From the NCBI RefSeq assembly GCF_005818865.1, contig NZ_VBRY01000001.1, positions 1 through 64,000 of the forward strand: a DNA stretch of 64,000 bases, read 5' to 3'. The number at the start of each line of letters is the position of its first letter. Positions within the stretch are counted from its first letter, which is position 1. The position numbers were made by a program, and so were the translations under genes. The notes below the pieces were generated by a model, which saw only the letters and a program-made list of their open reading frames with translations, did not search any database and had not been told where the DNA came from. Source of the DNA: Mariprofundus erugo (GTDB lineage Bacteria; Pseudomonadota; Zetaproteobacteria; Mariprofundales; Mariprofundaceae). Shown in pieces: positions 23,722 to 33,349 of the stretch.

Positions 23722-26555
23722 CGATGCCCGATGACGATCAGCTCAACAATCGAGTGGCGATATTCGCTCCATGAGTGACGGGATACCGGGTTGCCAAAAG
23801 GGTTGATGATGATCTGGAGCTGCCGCAGACAGGAGAAATCCTCCTGACGGGGAAAGACTTTCCGGATTGCATTTTGAACCGGATCGGACCAGATAAAGCT
23901 CTCTTTGAGCCGGTAGCCGATCCAGATATACCCTCGATCCAGCAGGCTGGCAAAGAGCGCGTCAGCAGCCTCCGGCAGTGTTTGTTCTACGGTCAGGGCA
24001 AGAATATTCATTTCATTGTCGTTATTGCTGTCACCCATCATGACATCAATGGCGTGACGCAATGTTCTTTGTAATGCGTATGCCCCCGGGCTTTCGGATG
24101 CATACATGTGAAAGCTTGTATGGGCAAGGTAAGTGCCATAAAACTCATCCGGTACGGTGACATGAATTTCGTGTGGCAGTGAAAAGCGCTCCAGCTCCTG
24201 CTGTAATACACGGGCCTGCTCCCTGTTTTCCATCACAGGGAATATATCCGGATTGATGCCCAGTGTGCGCACCATGCTGACAAGATGTGAGAGCACGGTG
24301 GCGATGCAGGCATATGCCTGCGTTTTTGTATGCTGCGGGCGGGATAACAGAATCCGGTCGGCTTTTAAAATATACGGGCGCAGGAAATTCATATCAGAGA
24401 ATCCCCAGCTGATCATCTCCACGTTGATCCGCTCGTTGGCACCGGCCGTTTCCATAAAGCGCTTGCGCAGGTATGCCTGCTGCTCAGCGATCTCATCGGC
24501 AGAGAGGTTGTCCAGCAAGGTGATGTGAATGCGGTCAAATTCAGTCAACAAACGTTGCAGAAGCAGTGGAAGGCTGCCAATCCAGCCAGTAATCAGCAGG
24601 TTCAGTTTTTTTGTCTGCATCACAGGCTGGATACCGGTTGTTTCTATAAGCGGCGGCAGATGCTGGTTCTGCAGGCGTTGTATGGTGTAATAGACCTCTG
24701 CGTTGAGGGCGTTGGCATCGATGGCGATGCCGAGCAGGGAGGGGATGAATTGTGGCAATACCAGTTGATCGAGTTTGTACAGCGGGTGGGAGATACCCTG
24801 TTCATCTGTCAGGGCGACCAGCGTCACGCCTCTCTCAAGCAGCTGAGTCGCCAGAATGGATACCTCTATCGACGCATCTGCTTTCGGTAGCAGCAGGTGA
24901 ACCTTGCCATTTCTTCTCTCGAGAATGCCGCCCCATTCGCATACCTGCAGGGATGACTCCTCTGTCCGTTCAGGAATCATAAGGCGTTCAATGATCTGGT
25001 CGAAGTCACGATAAATCATGATGTTGCGAAACAGGTTGGCACGGACTTCCGCCTGGGATAATACCACTGTGGGTTTGTTATAGTATCCCTGTATATCCCA
25101 GCCGATCTGCAGCATGTGGTGGTGGCCATCCAGGTGCGGATGGGCGGTGCCAGGGGTGGCAAAGTTCAGGTAAATGTCAGGATTTACCTTGCGAATGGCA
25201 ATCAGCGAGAATGTCGCCATGGCCAGATTGTCTGCGTCACTTAACCCTTCAGGAATAGAAACAATCGCCTGTCTGGCATGGGCAAGATTCACGCGCTGCA
25301 GTGCTGTGACCTGATTCATATCTCCCCATCGATACGAAATCCAGCCGTAGTCAATGAGCTCTTCCGGAATTTTTTCACTGTGGTGCAGAACCACGAGCTT
25401 GAGCCTTGAATAGCTGCGCTCTGAGATTGTTTTCAGTTGCGATATGATAAACGGCGATACGGCAGAGCAACCGAGCATGACCATGTGATTGGTGATATGC
25501 AGGCGTTCATTGCGTAGTTTAGCCATCAAGCCGGCAACAATGTTGGCGCCAATGCCGATAAAGAAGGCAAAAATGAATACGCCGATGATGACCGCAAAGA
25601 CAGAGAATATAGCAATTTCGGTGTTATACGGATAATGAATGGCATTACCCGGGTCGGTAAACATGCGGAATGAAAACCAGATCGGTGCCATCATACCCCG
25701 GTCTTCAGGATTGTTGATGCCATTCTGGTCGTAATCAAAATCGTTTTCCATGTAGTGGCCGATGACGCCGCCACTGATCGAGAGTACGGCCAGAAGCAGT
25801 ACAATCAGGTTGATCTCCTGCAGAAACTGTCCCTCCCGCATGACATCGCGCAGGTTCCGCATGATGACCAGCCACGGACGAAGCAGGCGGATCAGACGAA
25901 GCATTCGCAAGGCACCGCCATAGGGAATGAAGGCAAAGGCCGGCACCATGACCAGCGTCGCAATCAGATCAATACTCCAGTATATCCATTCGGATGCCTG
26001 ATCCCGTTTGGTCTCATATTTAATGTTGCGCATGATAATGAACCGGATGGCCAGCTCGACCGCGAAAAAGATGATAATGATCCACATGATTGTGTCCTGC
26101 GCGACAAATGAGAGCAGGATAATCAGTGAAATAAGCATGCCATAGGTGGGCGAGTACATGATGCTTTGCAGATCCAGGTAGCGGAACATGCGCAGTGAAC
26201 GCAACAGGTAAATGGCTCGCAACAGGCGTGTTGCGGCCAGATCTCCATCCAGCGGAATGTTGAAGATGGTGATGAGCAGCGAGGCAGCACCAATCACATC
26301 AAGCACCAGAAAAAGCATGTCGACCTTCTGGTTTAACGATGAGCGGTAGGGATTGGTGCGACGCTTGTTGCGAATAATGGCAAAGCGAAGGGTCAGCTCG
26401 ATCGAAAAAATGGCCAGCAGTGCGATGGCCAGCAGACGCTCATGCAGAAACGAGAGGGCGATCAACCCCATCATGATAAAGCCGAAGCGGGGATGCATCA
26501 GCACCCACTCCATGTGGTGGTAAAACAGCGTGCGGTCGCGGAAGACCGTGTTCAA
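23718..26555 (-). CDS. Castor/Pollux-like ion channel with duplicated voltage-sensor-like domain
   Basis: The 945-residue protein has two similar four-helix units (about 22-130 and 136-235), each ending in an arginine-rich S4-like helix (RLLRAIYLLRSLRMFR near 110-125; LRMLRLIRLLRP near 216-226). A pore module follows (245-345) with the filter-like segment MFTDPGNA, and then about 600 residues with Rossmann/RCK-like folds. The filter resembles that of Castor/Pollux channels. A periplasmic loop DYDQNGINNPED before the pore looks like a calcium loop. The annotated start is a TTG at 26555; the first ATG (MEWVL) is 14 codons on. It is out of place inside a flagellar block. The ion and the signal are unknown. 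Confidence 0.75.
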   Translation of the reverse strand: MNTVFRDRTLFYHHMEWVLMHPRFGFIMMGLIALSFLHERLLAIALLAIFSIELTLRFAIIRNKRRTNPYRSSLNQKVDMLFLVLDVIGAASLLITIFNIPLDGDLAATRLLRAIYLLRSLRMFRYLDLQSIMYSPTYGMLISLIILLSFVAQDTIMWIIIIFFAVELAIRFIIMRNIKYETKRDQASEWIYWSIDLIATLVMVPAFAFIPYGGALRMLRLIRLLRPWLVIMRNLRDVMREGQFLQEINLIVLLLAVLSISGGVIGHYMENDFDYDQNGINNPEDRGMMAPIWFSFRMFTDPGNAIHYPYNTEIAIFSVFAVIIGVFIFAFFIGIGANIVAGLMAKLRNERLHITNHMVMLGCSAVSPFIISQLKTISERSYSRLKLVVLHHSEKIPEELIDYGWISYRWGDMNQVTALQRVNLAHARQAIVSIPEGLSDADNLAMATFSLIAIRKVNPDIYLNFATPGTAHPHLDGHHHMLQIGWDIQGYYNKPTVVLSQAEVRANLFRNIMIYRDFDQIIERLMIPERTEESSLQVCEWGGILERRNGKVHLLLPKADASIEVSILATQLLERGVTLVALTDEQGISHPLYKLDQLVLPQFIPSLLGIAIDANALNAEVYYTIQRLQNQHLPPLIETTGIQPVMQTKKLNLLITGWIGSLPLLLQRLLTEFDRIHITLLDNLSADEIAEQQAYLRKRFMETAGANERINVEMISWGFSDMNFLRPYILKADRILLSRPQHTKTQAYACIATVLSHLVSMVRTLGINPDIFPVMENREQARVLQQELERFSLPHEIHVTVPDEFYGTYLAHTSFHMYASESPGAYALQRTLRHAIDVMMGDSNNDNEMNILALTVEQTLPEAADALFASLLDRGYIWIGYRLKESFIWSDPVQNAIRKVFPRQEDFSCLRQLQIIINPFGNPVSRHSWSEYRHSIVELIVIGHR

Positions 26556-26691
26556 CGAAGCAATCCGTTTTGAGGCAGGAGGAATGGACTTTCGTCACGA
26601 CATGTCGTTGACGAAAAGGAGGGGGTCAACGCTGCCTCTCCGGCTCTCTGCGCGGGTGAGAAACACTTGTGGGGGGGATTGTGTTTGTCAT

Positions 26692-27390
26692 TTATTTGAC
26701 AGTGCTGATTTGCCGGGTCAGGGCCTGGCTGATGACCACCGCTTTCTCGGCTGGCATGAAGGAGAGAATTTTTCCGACCTGCTTTTCATCCATCAGTGTG
26801 AACAATTTGACCACGGTTTCCAGGTCCATCTGGGCAATGACCGGGGCCGCCTTGTCAGCCTTCATACCCTCGTAGACCGATGTCAGCCGTTTGATCTTTT
26901 TGGTTTTAATGCCTTGCTCATCATTGAGTCGCTGCTTGATACTGGCTTCGAGCTGCTCGAGTTCGGTCACGCGTTGCTGCAGCTTCTCCTCGGCCTTGAC
27001 CAGAGCCTGTTCTCTTTGCTCAAGCTGGCCCTGCCGCTTGTCCAGTGACTCCTTGTAGGCGCGTAATGCCGAGAGGGTTTTGTCATCGACGGGCAGGGTT
27101 GATGATTCCGCTGGTGCATCACTGCGGCTGGAGCCGGCCGTAGCTTCGGGAATAAGATAGGTTTCCAGCATGGCCAGCGGGTCTTTTTCTGTTGGCTTCG
27201 GCTGTTCTGTGGTGGCGTTGGTCGGGGCTGACGCGAGCGTCACTGCAGGCGCAGTAGCCGGAGAGGCCGGTTCAGCCTGAGTGGCCATCATGACAGGCAG
27301 TTTGTTGTCAGCCGGAGCAAGGTGCATGGCCGCTCTGGCAGCCAGAAGCAGTGTGATGCAGAGAAACAGGGTCGTCATGCGAGCAGACAT
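26692..27390 (-). CDS. motE: MotE-like flagellar motility chaperone
   Basis: The 232-residue protein has an N-terminal membrane/signal helix, an Ala/Pro/Thr-rich linker, a coiled coil (about 105-165) and a C-terminal MgtE-N/FliG-like helical domain (ending MPAEKAVVISQAL). That layout is MotE, described in alphaproteobacteria as a periplasmic chaperone for the stator partner MotC, and common after fliJ elsewhere. It starts four bases after the fliJ stop in the fliH-I-J series. Whether it acts as a true MotE here is inferred. Confidence 0.75.
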   Translation of the reverse strand: MSARMTTLFLCITLLLAARAAMHLAPADNKLPVMMATQAEPASPATAPAVTLASAPTNATTEQPKPTEKDPLAMLETYLIPEATAGSSRSDAPAESSTLPVDDKTLSALRAYKESLDKRQGQLEQREQALVKAEEKLQQRVTELEQLEASIKQRLNDEQGIKTKKIKRLTSVYEGMKADKAAPVIAQMDLETVVKLFTLMDEKQVGKILSFMPAEKAVVISQALTRQISTVK

Positions 27391-27393
27391 GGC

Positions 27394-27843
27394 TTATGAC
27401 TCGGAGGCCGCGCGTGCGGATGCCCTGCTGGCGATCAGGTCATCCAGTTGTCGCTGGCTGCTCATTTCCATCTGGCGCTGTTGCCGGTGCTCCTCCTGAT
27501 GATGCACGGTTTCGTAGGCATGGTGTGTTTTGCATGCCTCTTTCAGGCGAGAGAGAATGGTCTGTTTTTGTTGCTCAAGCTGGTAAATATTGTTGTTGAT
27601 GATGCTGATCACATGCTGCTGTTCGATCAGGGAGGCATTGAATGCCTGAAGCAGGCTGGCCGTATTGCCCTGCTTCATGATCTGGTCACGCTGTCGGTGC
27701 AGCTGGGTGATATGCTGGTTGGCGTGCTGTTGTTGTCCGCGAAGCTGCTGGCTCTGGCGGTTCAGCTCTGCAAGCTCCGCCTCAACGGCATTGCGTTCCT
27801 GTTCACTGAGCTGGACCAGAATTCTGGATGTTGCGAGCTTCAT
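27394..27843 (-). CDS. fliJ: flagellar export chaperone FliJ
   Basis: The 149-residue protein is almost wholly an antiparallel coiled coil, rich in Gln, Glu and Arg, with the heptad pattern and length of FliJ. It activates the FliI ATPase of the flagellar export gate. It lies directly between fliI and the motE-like gene, as in most flagellar clusters, and begins ten bases after the fliI stop. Confidence 0.88.
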   Translation of the reverse strand: MKLATSRILVQLSEQERNAVEAELAELNRQSQQLRGQQQHANQHITQLHRQRDQIMKQGNTASLLQAFNASLIEQQHVISIINNNIYQLEQQKQTILSRLKEACKTHHAYETVHHQEEHRQQRQMEMSSQRQLDDLIASRASARAASES

Positions 27844-27853
27844 GCCTGCTCTC

Positions 27854-29215
27854 CTAGGAAGATAGCTTTCCTACTACCTCTAGCAATCGCTGTGCCGATT
27901 GTTCCCGGATGCTGCATGAGTTGGCCGATTGTTGCAGGAATGCCGATATTTCACCTGCATTGGCAATAATCTGATCCAGCTCGGGGTTGCTGCCCCGCTC
28001 ATAGGCTCCGATTGAGATCATATCTTCCATGCGTTCAAACATTGACAGTTTTCGACGGAAGGTGCGACTGGCCTTCAGCTGTTCGGCCGACATTAACTGG
28101 GTATCCAGTCGACTGATACTGCGCAGGACATTGATGGCGGGGAAGTGCCCCTGTTCAGCCAGTTTACGGTCAAGAATGATATGGCCGTCCAGGACCGACA
28201 TGGCTGAGTCGGCAATCGGATCGGCTCGCAGGTCATCACCTTCAACCAGAACAGTATAAAATGCACTGATGTCGCCGCCTTCTGCGCAGCCGGGGCCCGA
28301 GCGCTCGAGCAATTCAGCCAGAATGGAGAAGCATGACGGGGTATACCCCTTGCTGGCCGGAGGCTCTCCGAGCATCAGGCCGATTTCACGCTGTGCCTGG
28401 GCAACACGGGTTAAGCTGTCCATCATCAGCAGCACTCGGCGCCCGTCATGACGAAAGGCCTCGGCAATGGTGGTCGCCATATGGGCTGCCCGCACCCTGA
28501 GTACCGGCGGGGTATCCGAGGTGGCAACAATGACGACACTGCGCTGGAGCGCTTCTGCCCCGAGGGCGAGATCAAGAAACTCACGGACTTCTCGACTGCG
28601 CTCACCGACCAGTGCAATCACGTTGATTTCGGCATCAGAATTACGGGCCAGCATGCCTAAAAGCGTACTTTTGCCAACGCCTGCACCGGCAAACAGCCCC
28701 ATGCGCTGGCCCCAGCCCATGGTCATGCATGCATCAATGGCCCGCACCCCCAGCTGCATGGGGGTGTCAATCATATGACGGGAAAAAGGGTTGAGACGCT
28801 GGCCATGCAAGGCGTACGGGTAGCCGAGTGTCGAGCCGAGCGGCTGCTCGTCCATGGGTTGTCCCTGCGCATCGAGTACGCGGCCAAGCAGGTGGGGGCC
28901 AACCCGGATGGACGGCATGGCAGAAAGTGGCCGGATGGGGTCCCCCGGGGCAATGCCACGGGTGCTGCCGACCGGCATCAGCAGTGTATAGTCACCCCGG
29001 AAGCCGACCACTTCCGCTTCAACTTCATGGCCGCTACTACAGCAGATGTTGCAGGCATGGCCGATACTGGATTGCAGACCGGTTGCTTCGAGCATCGGCC
29101 CCAGCACCTTGTAAACCTTGCCGCGAACGGGAAACAGCGCCGGCATCTGGCACTCATCCAGTACTTGCCGGCGCAACGATTGATCCCAAAGCGGCTGTTT
29201 AGTCAGTTGCTTCAT
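27854..29215 (-). CDS. fliI: flagellum-specific ATPase FliI
   Basis: The 453-residue ATPase has Walker A GAGVGKSTLLG, Walker B LLMMDSLTR and the type III export ATPase segment PSCFSILAELLERSG. It forms a hexamer at the base of the flagellar export apparatus. Its start overlaps the fliH end by 17 bases, so the two are coupled. Confidence 0.96.
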   Translation of the reverse strand: MKQLTKQPLWDQSLRRQVLDECQMPALFPVRGKVYKVLGPMLEATGLQSSIGHACNICCSSGHEVEAEVVGFRGDYTLLMPVGSTRGIAPGDPIRPLSAMPSIRVGPHLLGRVLDAQGQPMDEQPLGSTLGYPYALHGQRLNPFSRHMIDTPMQLGVRAIDACMTMGWGQRMGLFAGAGVGKSTLLGMLARNSDAEINVIALVGERSREVREFLDLALGAEALQRSVVIVATSDTPPVLRVRAAHMATTIAEAFRHDGRRVLLMMDSLTRVAQAQREIGLMLGEPPASKGYTPSCFSILAELLERSGPGCAEGGDISAFYTVLVEGDDLRADPIADSAMSVLDGHIILDRKLAEQGHFPAINVLRSISRLDTQLMSAEQLKASRTFRRKLSMFERMEDMISIGAYERGSNPELDQIIANAGEISAFLQQSANSCSIREQSAQRLLEVVGKLSS

Positions 29216-29927
29216 CGACAGTGTCGGCAGGCGCGGCCGTGTTGATCGGGACCGGGATCATAACAGATTCGAGCAGCGCCGGTTGCAGTTGAGCCAGGCA
29301 GCTGCTTACGGCGGCGACGGGATCAATCAACATATCCTGATTGGCTGAGATCAGTCGGCATGTTCCCGGGTTCACCGACGGCTCGGCACTGAGTACCATG
29401 GTTGCACCATCATCATCCAGCATGCGTTTGAAGAGAGTGTAGTCATCCGGGGCAACGGCGATGCGCAAATCGGTTGTATCTGGCAGCTGGGCTGCGGCCT
29501 TGCGGGTGATTTCGAGCAGGCGGGCTTTATCCGTAGTGATGGTTTGGCCGACAATGTGTTCTGCTATATGGCCGGCAACCTCAAGTGCTGCTTCGGCAAA
29601 TACATTCCGTATGGCGGCGATATCGTACTCGACATCCTTGAGGCTGTTCTCAAGCGCCTCAAGGATTTGTTCGCCGCGCTTTTTTCCCAATGCCATGCCT
29701 GCTTTCTCGCCGGCCAGATAGGCTTTGTCATAGGCCTCTTTTTCAACGGTTTCGGCCCGTCCCTGCATCTCATGCAGCATCCGCTCGAGCTGTTGCATGC
29801 GGTTTTCGCTGGCACCGGCCGCTGCGGCCGGTGAAGGGGATGTCGGGCCAGGTGGCGAGAAGGGGAACGGTTTTGCCGGTGCTGTAGGGGATTCACCGTT
29901 GCCAGGGGGGAAGGTGAGCGGGTTCAT
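29199..29927 (-). CDS. fliH: flagellar assembly protein FliH
   Basis: The 242-residue protein has a Pro-rich N-terminus, a coiled-coil middle (with the repeated Gly/Lys pattern GEKAGMALGKKRGEQ) and the FliH C-terminal domain (ERMLHEMQ early, DPVAAVSSCLAQL late). It binds and restrains FliI. Its start lies seven bases after fliG stops. Confidence 0.92.
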   Translation of the reverse strand: MNPLTFPPGNGESPTAPAKPFPFSPPGPTSPSPAAAAGASENRMQQLERMLHEMQGRAETVEKEAYDKAYLAGEKAGMALGKKRGEQILEALENSLKDVEYDIAAIRNVFAEAALEVAGHIAEHIVGQTITTDKARLLEITRKAAAQLPDTTDLRIAVAPDDYTLFKRMLDDDGATMVLSAEPSVNPGTCRLISANQDMLIDPVAAVSSCLAQLQPALLESVMIPVPINTAAPADTVDEATD

Positions 29928-29934
29928 GAGCGGG

Positions 29935-30936
29935 TCAGACCATGTCGTCGGTGCTGCTCAGTGTGATCGCACCTTCATCATCAAGCTTGCGAATGACTTT
30001 CAGTACGCCCTGCTGGGCATCTTCCACATCGGCCAGTTTCATCGGCCCCATGACATCCATATCCTCTTTCATGATTTCAGCAGCACGCTGTGACATATTG
30101 TTGAAGAAGCGTGCTGCCACTTCATCGCTTGCACCTTTCAGTGATTTCACCAGATCATCGGAGGAGATATGCTTCAGAATCGTCTGGATATCGCGATCCG
30201 ACAGCGATTTGAGGTCTTCAAAGACAAGCAGCAGTCGATCCACCTGGGTGAAAAGCTCCTCATCCTTGTCCCGCAGCTGGTCGAGAATCGGACGAGCGAC
30301 CTCTTTTTCCAGGCCCTTAAGAATATCGACCACGCTGACCATGCCGTCAAAGCTGATGCCTGATTCACCCTGCATGTCCGCAAGCTCTTTTTCGAGAGTC
30401 TCTTCGATATCCCTGACCAGCTCTTTGGGAACGCTTTCGATCTTGGACATGCGCATCACGACCGACAGTTGCATATCCTCCGGCAACATGGCGATGACCC
30501 GGCTGGCCACCGAGCTGTCAATGTTTCCGAGGATCAGGGCGATCGTCTGCGGGTGCTCATCCTCAATGTAGGAGGCAATCATATCGGGTTTCAGACGTGA
30601 AAGTTTTTCCCAGATGGTCAGTGTTTTCGGTGCATTTAGCTCATGTACGAGCTTGTCTGCCCGCGCACTCTCGACGGCAAAACGGAACAGGTTGACGACA
30701 TCCTTTTTGCTGGTGCGCAAAAGCGGATCTTCCGACCGGTGCATGTCGAGGTACTCCTGCACAACGGTGTTGAGTACATCGGCCTCAATTTTTCCCAGCT
30801 CGGCCATCCGTCGTCCCAGACGCGTCAGGGTGGCATCATCCATGCCCTTGACCAGCGGGGCGGATGCCTCCGGGCCAAGTGCGAAAATAAGGATCGCTGC
30901 CTTATCCTCTCCGGTTAGCTGTTTGGCTCCTTTCAT
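29935..30936 (-). CDS. fliG: flagellar motor switch protein FliG
   Basis: The 333-residue protein has the N-terminal FliF-binding part (LTGEDKAAILIFALG), the middle domain with EHPQTIALILG, and the C-terminal torque domain with charged residues around SLSDRDIQTILKHI. I place the start at 30936, where the ATG overlaps the fliF stop by four bases (ATGA); a frame starting at 30951 adds five residues. It links the MS ring to the C ring and stator. Confidence 0.96.
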   Translation of the reverse strand: MKGAKQLTGEDKAAILIFALGPEASAPLVKGMDDATLTRLGRRMAELGKIEADVLNTVVQEYLDMHRSEDPLLRTSKKDVVNLFRFAVESARADKLVHELNAPKTLTIWEKLSRLKPDMIASYIEDEHPQTIALILGNIDSSVASRVIAMLPEDMQLSVVMRMSKIESVPKELVRDIEETLEKELADMQGESGISFDGMVSVVDILKGLEKEVARPILDQLRDKDEELFTQVDRLLLVFEDLKSLSDRDIQTILKHISSDDLVKSLKGASDEVAARFFNNMSQRAAEIMKEDMDVMGPMKLADVEDAQQGVLKVIRKLDDEGAITLSSTDDMV

Positions 30937-32576
30937 GCAGGATCCACCCATTCACGCAGTACCCTGTTGGCACGATCCGGCTCCTGGCTGATACTGTGTT
31001 TGACCTGCTCCATATTGGCCAGACGGGTATAGGTTGCATCGGATAACTGGTTTGGAGCAGAAAGAGCAGGTTTGCCGGTCAGAGGATCGCGTGTGGCGGT
31101 GTCCTGAATGCGGCGAGCCAGCGGACGCAGTACGAACCAGCCGAGCATCAGCAGTGCAAGTGCGGCAATGCCATAGCGGGCGACAAGCATGTAGAACGAG
31201 CGGTTTTCAGCTGCTTCCAGTGCCGAAATATCGGAGCGGCTGGAGATATCTACAAGCGGCATGCTCTGAACTGTGACCGAGTCGCCGCGGTCTTCATCAT
31301 AACCCATGGCGCGCTCAACCAGCTTTTGAATTTCAGCCAGCTCTTCCTTGCTGCGGGGGGTAAAGACCTGCTCACCCTTGTCGTTGGTTTGATAGTGGCC
31401 GCCAACGATGGCTGCCACGGAGAGCTTTTTGATGGTTCCAAACGGCACAATCCTGTGTTCACTGGTGCTGCTGATTTCGTAGTTGTTCACATCTTCGCTG
31501 CGGTTGGCTACATCCTGCGGCTGGGCAGGTGCCTGCGCTTTGGCATTGGCACCGGCGGTTGCCGGGTTGGCTCCCGGGGTGTTGGAGGCAAGGCCCGGTA
31601 CACCGATGGCGCTTGCGCCCGATGTATGTGACTCCTGAATCGATTTGCGGCTGCGCAATACCTGCTCATCAGGGTTGTAGCGGGTGTTCTGTTGCTCGAT
31701 AAATTCGCGGTCGATGACGGATGAAACACGTACGACGGACTGACCTGGGCCGACAATCTGCTCCAGCATGCCGGTCAGGCGCATCTCAAGGCGCTGCTCC
31801 AGCTTGCTTTGATACTCCTGCATCGTCTGCCCTTCGCTGGAAGGGGTCTCTTTGTCACTGCTGGAGAGAAGGGTGCCGGAGGCATCCACAACGGTGACGT
31901 CGGTTGGGCTCATTTCGGGAACACTGGCTGCGACCATGTTCTGAATGGCCTGGACTGTGTTTTTGGGCAGCCGCTGGCCACCGGCCAGTTGCAGCATGAC
32001 GGATGCGGTTGCCTTGCGGTCGCGCTCGGCAAATGCGGACTCTCGTGGCATGACGATATGAACACGTGCAGATGAAACCTGAGGCATCACCTCAATGGTG
32101 CGAGCAAGCTCTCCCTGCAGTGCCCGCTGCAGATTGATTTTACGGGTGAAGTCGCTGAGGCCGAATTCGTTGCTCTGATCAAAAATTTCGAAGCCGGTGG
32201 TGCCACTCGGATTAACACCTTGTCCTGCCAGCTTCATGCGTACCTGATAAACCTGATTTTCCGGTACCATGACGGTTCCGCCACCCTCAAGGCGATAAGG
32301 GATGTGCTCTTTTTGCAACATTTCGACGACGGTAGCGGCATCTTTTTCCGCCATGCCGGCATAAACCGCCCGGTACGGCTTCTCTGAGGACCAGAGGACA
32401 AGACCGATAAAGCCGGCAAGCATCAGGCTTGCCGCAGTAAACAGCATGATGCGGCGGTATTTCACCAGCATCTGTGGAACCTGAATGCTGGCACCGGCCG
32501 CGCTGCTCTCTCCCCGCGCGTCAATCGGAGATGGCTTGATGCCCATCGGATTATGGGGGGTTAATGCGTCCGCCAT
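30933..32576 (-). CDS. fliF: flagellar MS-ring protein FliF
   Basis: The 547-residue protein has two membrane helices (about 38-58 and 455-475) flanking the ring-building motifs. The conserved segments are YAGMAEKDAATVVEML, the GFEIFDQ segment and LARTIEVMPQV. It builds the inner-membrane ring on which the flagellum assembles. The C-terminal tail (LREWVDPA) is the FliG-binding end. Confidence 0.96.
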   Translation of the reverse strand: MADALTPHNPMGIKPSPIDARGESSAAGASIQVPQMLVKYRRIMLFTAASLMLAGFIGLVLWSSEKPYRAVYAGMAEKDAATVVEMLQKEHIPYRLEGGGTVMVPENQVYQVRMKLAGQGVNPSGTTGFEIFDQSNEFGLSDFTRKINLQRALQGELARTIEVMPQVSSARVHIVMPRESAFAERDRKATASVMLQLAGGQRLPKNTVQAIQNMVAASVPEMSPTDVTVVDASGTLLSSSDKETPSSEGQTMQEYQSKLEQRLEMRLTGMLEQIVGPGQSVVRVSSVIDREFIEQQNTRYNPDEQVLRSRKSIQESHTSGASAIGVPGLASNTPGANPATAGANAKAQAPAQPQDVANRSEDVNNYEISSTSEHRIVPFGTIKKLSVAAIVGGHYQTNDKGEQVFTPRSKEELAEIQKLVERAMGYDEDRGDSVTVQSMPLVDISSRSDISALEAAENRSFYMLVARYGIAALALLMLGWFVLRPLARRIQDTATRDPLTGKPALSAPNQLSDATYTRLANMEQVKHSISQEPDRANRVLREWVDPA

Positions 32577-32589
32577 GGTTGACTACTCC

Positions 32590-32892
32590 TTACACCTGCA
32601 TGCGCGAGATTTCATGGTAGGCATCGACAAGCTTGTTGCGTACGCCCATCATCATCTGAAAAGAAATATCCGCCTTTTCAATGGCCAGCAGGGTTTCGGA
32701 TGTATTACCACCTTTGCCGGTGGCGAGATTCTGGGCCGCGGCATCGGCCTGCTTTTCAGTATGGTTCAGTTGCTCGGTGTAGTTTTTCAGTACCGCTGCG
32801 AAGTTATTATTGCCGCCCTCGCTTTTGCCTGCGTCCTGCATTTTGTTGCCGGGGTTGATGCCTGATAATGGTCCATATGCCTGAATGCTCAT
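32590..32892 (-). CDS. fliE: flagellar hook-basal body protein FliE
   Basis: The 100-residue protein ends with the FliE signature (EKADISFQMMMGVRNKLVDAY then ISRMQV). FliE joins the MS ring to the rod. It lies between flgC and fliF with 10-13 base spacers on each side. Confidence 0.94.
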   Translation of the reverse strand: MSIQAYGPLSGINPGNKMQDAGKSEGGNNNFAAVLKNYTEQLNHTEKQADAAAQNLATGKGGNTSETLLAIEKADISFQMMMGVRNKLVDAYHEISRMQV

Positions 32893-32902
32893 TCCAATCT
32901 CC

Positions 32903-33349
32903 TTAACGCAACAGTTCCAGCGACTTCAGAAACATCCGTTTCGCCGCCTCCATGGTGGTGACATTTGCTTCGAAACTGCGGGCGGCCGAATTCATGTCGA
33001 CCATCTCTTCCACCGCATTGACGTTGGGCATTTTTACCAGTCCGCGCGCATCTGCATCCGGGTGTGACGGATCGAATACTTCGCGGAATGGTGTTTTATC
33101 TTCAGCGATATAGGCGGCTTTTACCGACTGCTGTCCACCGGCCTGAAAGCTGCTGTTAAATACCTGGGAAAATGGCTGTTGTTCCGCAACAGCCTGAAAT
33201 ACGACCTGGCGACGCCTGTAGGGGCCGCCTTCACTGGTTCGGGTGGATTCGGCATTGGCGATATTCTCGGCCACGATATCCATGCGTGTGCGTTGTGCCG
33301 ACATGCCGGCCGCACTGATATGCATCGAATTTAACAGGTCATTTGCCAT
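32903..33349 (-). CDS. flgC: flagellar basal-body rod protein FlgC
   Basis: The 148-residue protein begins with the rod motif (SMHISAAGMSAQRTRMDIVAEN), contains NVNAVEEMVDMNSAARSFEAN, and ends in the conserved helix with a Leu-rich tail. It forms part of the proximal rod. Its ATG shares one base with the flgB stop (TGATG), so translation is coupled. Confidence 0.95.
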   Translation of the reverse strand: MANDLLNSMHISAAGMSAQRTRMDIVAENIANAESTRTSEGGPYRRRQVVFQAVAEQQPFSQVFNSSFQAGGQQSVKAAYIAEDKTPFREVFDPSHPDADARGLVKMPNVNAVEEMVDMNSAARSFEANVTTMEAAKRMFLKSLELLR

